Shown in pieces: positions 5,405-6,343 of a DNA stretch of 6,343 nucleotides. The position numbers were made by a program, and so were the translations under genes. Origin of the DNA: JBKBMT01 sp046295655 (GTDB taxonomy: Bacteria; Pseudomonadota; Alphaproteobacteria; Rhodobacterales; Rhodobacteraceae); the NCBI GenBank assembly GCA_046295655.1, contig JBKBMT010000110.1:1-6343 (forward strand). The letters run 5' to 3'. The stretch's first letter is position 1. Each line of letters begins with the position of its first letter. The notes under the pieces were generated by a model. It was not told where the DNA came from. It ran no database searches and was given only the letters and a program-made list of their open reading frames with translations.

Positions 5405-5582
5405 TGGAATTCCTCGCCTTCCTGGTGGTTGCTGCGCTTCTGATCGTTCCGCTGTTCCGGTTGCTGCCGGCCTTCGGCATCAACCCCTACTGGGCGNNNN
5501 NNNNNNTGTTCCGCTTGGGCTGATCGTGCTGTTGTGGGTCATGGCCGGCCGGCTGGACCGTCTGAAGGGGGGTGGCCTGTGA
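5401..5582 (+). CDS. Small two-helix membrane protein between nuoC and nuoD, interrupted by assembly gap
   Basis: I do not recognise this gene. Reading from the ATG at 5401 gives 32 residues (MMEFLAFLVVAALLIVPLFR, then LLPAFGINPYWA) with one hydrophobic helix, up to a run of 10 N. After the N run, 24 residues (VPLGLIVLLWVMAGRLDRLK, then GGGL) form a second helix and a basic tail ending at TGA 5580-5582. The two halves lie in different frames if the N run is counted literally; a gap of 2 modulo 3 bases (for example 8 or 11) would join them into a protein of roughly 60 residues. AGGAG at 5391-5395 is 5 bases before the ATG. The start overlaps the nuoC stop by 4 bases (ATGA) and the stop overlaps the nuoD GTG by 4 bases (GTGA). 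This tight coupling argues for a real gene, perhaps encoding an accessory or assembly protein of complex I. A genuine frameshift cannot be excluded. Confidence 0.65.
5497..5506. other. Run of 10 N (assembly gap)
   Basis: Ten unknown bases interrupt the small gene between nuoC and nuoD. The round number suggests a placeholder gap whose true length is not known, and reading-frame continuity implies the true length is not 10. Confidence 0.97.
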
Positions 5583-6343
5583 TCGACGGCAAATTCGGCG
5601 ACTCGCTGACCGGCGAACAGAGGATTCGCAACTTCAACATCAACTTCGGACCGCAACACCCTGCGGCACATGGCGTTCTTCGCCTCGTGCTGGAGCTTGA
5701 CGGCGAGATCGTGGAACGGTGCGACCCGCATATCGGGCTCTTGCACCGCGGCACCGAGAAGCTGATGGAGTCCCGCACCTACCTGCAGAACCTGCCCTAT
5801 TTCGACCGGCTGGACTATGTCGCGCCGATGAATCAGGAACATGCCTGGTGCCTGGCCATCGAGCGGCTGACGGGCGTGCAGGTGCCGCGGCGGGCGAGCC
5901 TCATCCGCGTGCTCTATTCCGAGATCGGGCGCATCCTGAACCATCTTCTCAACGTCACCACGCAGGCCATGGACGTGGGCGCGCTGACGCCGCCGCTCTG
6001 GGGCTTCGAGGAACGCGAGAAGCTGATGGTGTTCTACGAACGCGCCTGCGGGGCGCGACTGCATGCCGCCTATTTCCGCCCCGGCGGCGTGCATCAGGAC
6101 CTGCCGCCCGAGCTGATCGACGACATCGAGGCCTGGGCCGAGGCCTTTCCGAAGGTGCTGGACGACATCGACGGGCTGCTGACCGAGAACCGCATCTTCA
6201 AGCAGCGCAACGCCGACATCGGCATCGTGACCGAGGCCGACATCCTCGACTGGGGGTATTCCGGGGTCATGGTGCGCGGTTCGGGCCTGGCCTGGGACCT
6301 GCGCCGGGCGCAGCCCTACGAATGCTACGACGAGTTCGAGTTC
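5579..6343 (+). CDS. nuoD: NADH-quinone oxidoreductase subunit D (49 kDa), 3' end outside window
   Basis: The first 255 residues of NuoD are present; the full protein is about 400 residues, so the gene continues beyond the window. NuoD is the 49 kDa-type subunit whose cavity with NuoB binds quinone beside cluster N2. The N-terminal loop FGPQHPAAHG (23-32) with His27 and His31 contains the quinone-region histidine known in the family, followed by HIGLLHRGTEKLMESRTYLQ (51-70) and NLPYFDRLDY (71-80), the segment with the conserved quinone-pocket tyrosine. Further conserved parts are RVLYSEIGRILNHL, ALTPPLWGFEEREKLM and YFRPGGVHQDLP. I chose the GTG at 5579 because it overlaps the stop of the small upstream gene (GTGA) and has AAGGGGGG upstream (from about 5565). 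This gives an N-terminus somewhat shorter than some relatives; no in-frame ATG precedes the conserved region closer to it. The catalytic core in view looks intact. Confidence 0.95.
   Translation, partial: MIDGKFGDSLTGEQRIRNFNINFGPQHPAAHGVLRLVLELDGEIVERCDPHIGLLHRGTEKLMESRTYLQNLPYFDRLDYVAPMNQEHAWCLAIERLTGVQVPRRASLIRVLYSEIGRILNHLLNVTTQAMDVGALTPPLWGFEEREKLMVFYERACGARLHAAYFRPGGVHQDLPPELIDDIEAWAEAFPKVLDDIDGLLTENRIFKQRNADIGIVTEADILDWGYSGVMVRGSGLAWDLRRAQPYECYDEFEF

Overview
The window looks like chromosomal DNA from a GC-rich alphaproteobacterium of the Rhodobacter/Paracoccus group (Rhodobacterales). The basis is very high GC in third codon positions, NuoA/NuoB/NuoC/NuoD protein sequences of the Rhodobacter type, a VPLPA-type C-terminal sorting signal, and a secreted protein of a kind I associate with this order. 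Family and order assignments come from recognition of the sequences, not from a search.

Left part (about 1-3095): a leucine/isovalerate (liu-type) degradation segment read rightward. A glutathione S-transferase family gene overlaps by 8 bases the gene for hydroxymethylglutaryl-CoA lyase, which makes acetoacetate and acetyl-CoA. After a 113-base AT-richer spacer comes a gene for an exported protein with a VPLPA-CTERM tail, closed by a long GC-rich hairpin. Next is a methylglutaconyl-CoA hydratase-like crotonase, the enzyme acting just before the lyase. The surface-protein gene is therefore inserted between two enzymes of consecutive pathway steps.

Middle (3098-3902): a leftward gene for a small secreted six-cysteine protein (DUF4453/YARHG-like) lies tail to tail with the hydratase gene, only 2 bases between stop codons. 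To its right is a 235-base divergent intergenic region with a plausible sigma-70 promoter facing right.

Right part (3903-6343): the start of the operon for respiratory complex I (NADH:quinone oxidoreductase): nuoA, nuoB, nuoC, a small two-helix membrane protein that I do not recognise, and the first 255 codons of nuoD, which runs off the window. These genes overlap or lie within a few bases of each other. The small gene contains a run of 10 N, and its two halves are in different frames if the N run is taken literally, so the gap size is probably wrong.

Most of the window is ordinary metabolism. The items most worth a second look are the small nuoC-nuoD membrane protein with its assembly gap, and the VPLPA-CTERM gene lodged among leucine-degradation genes. 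I see no CRISPR array, tRNA, rRNA, insertion sequence or defence system.
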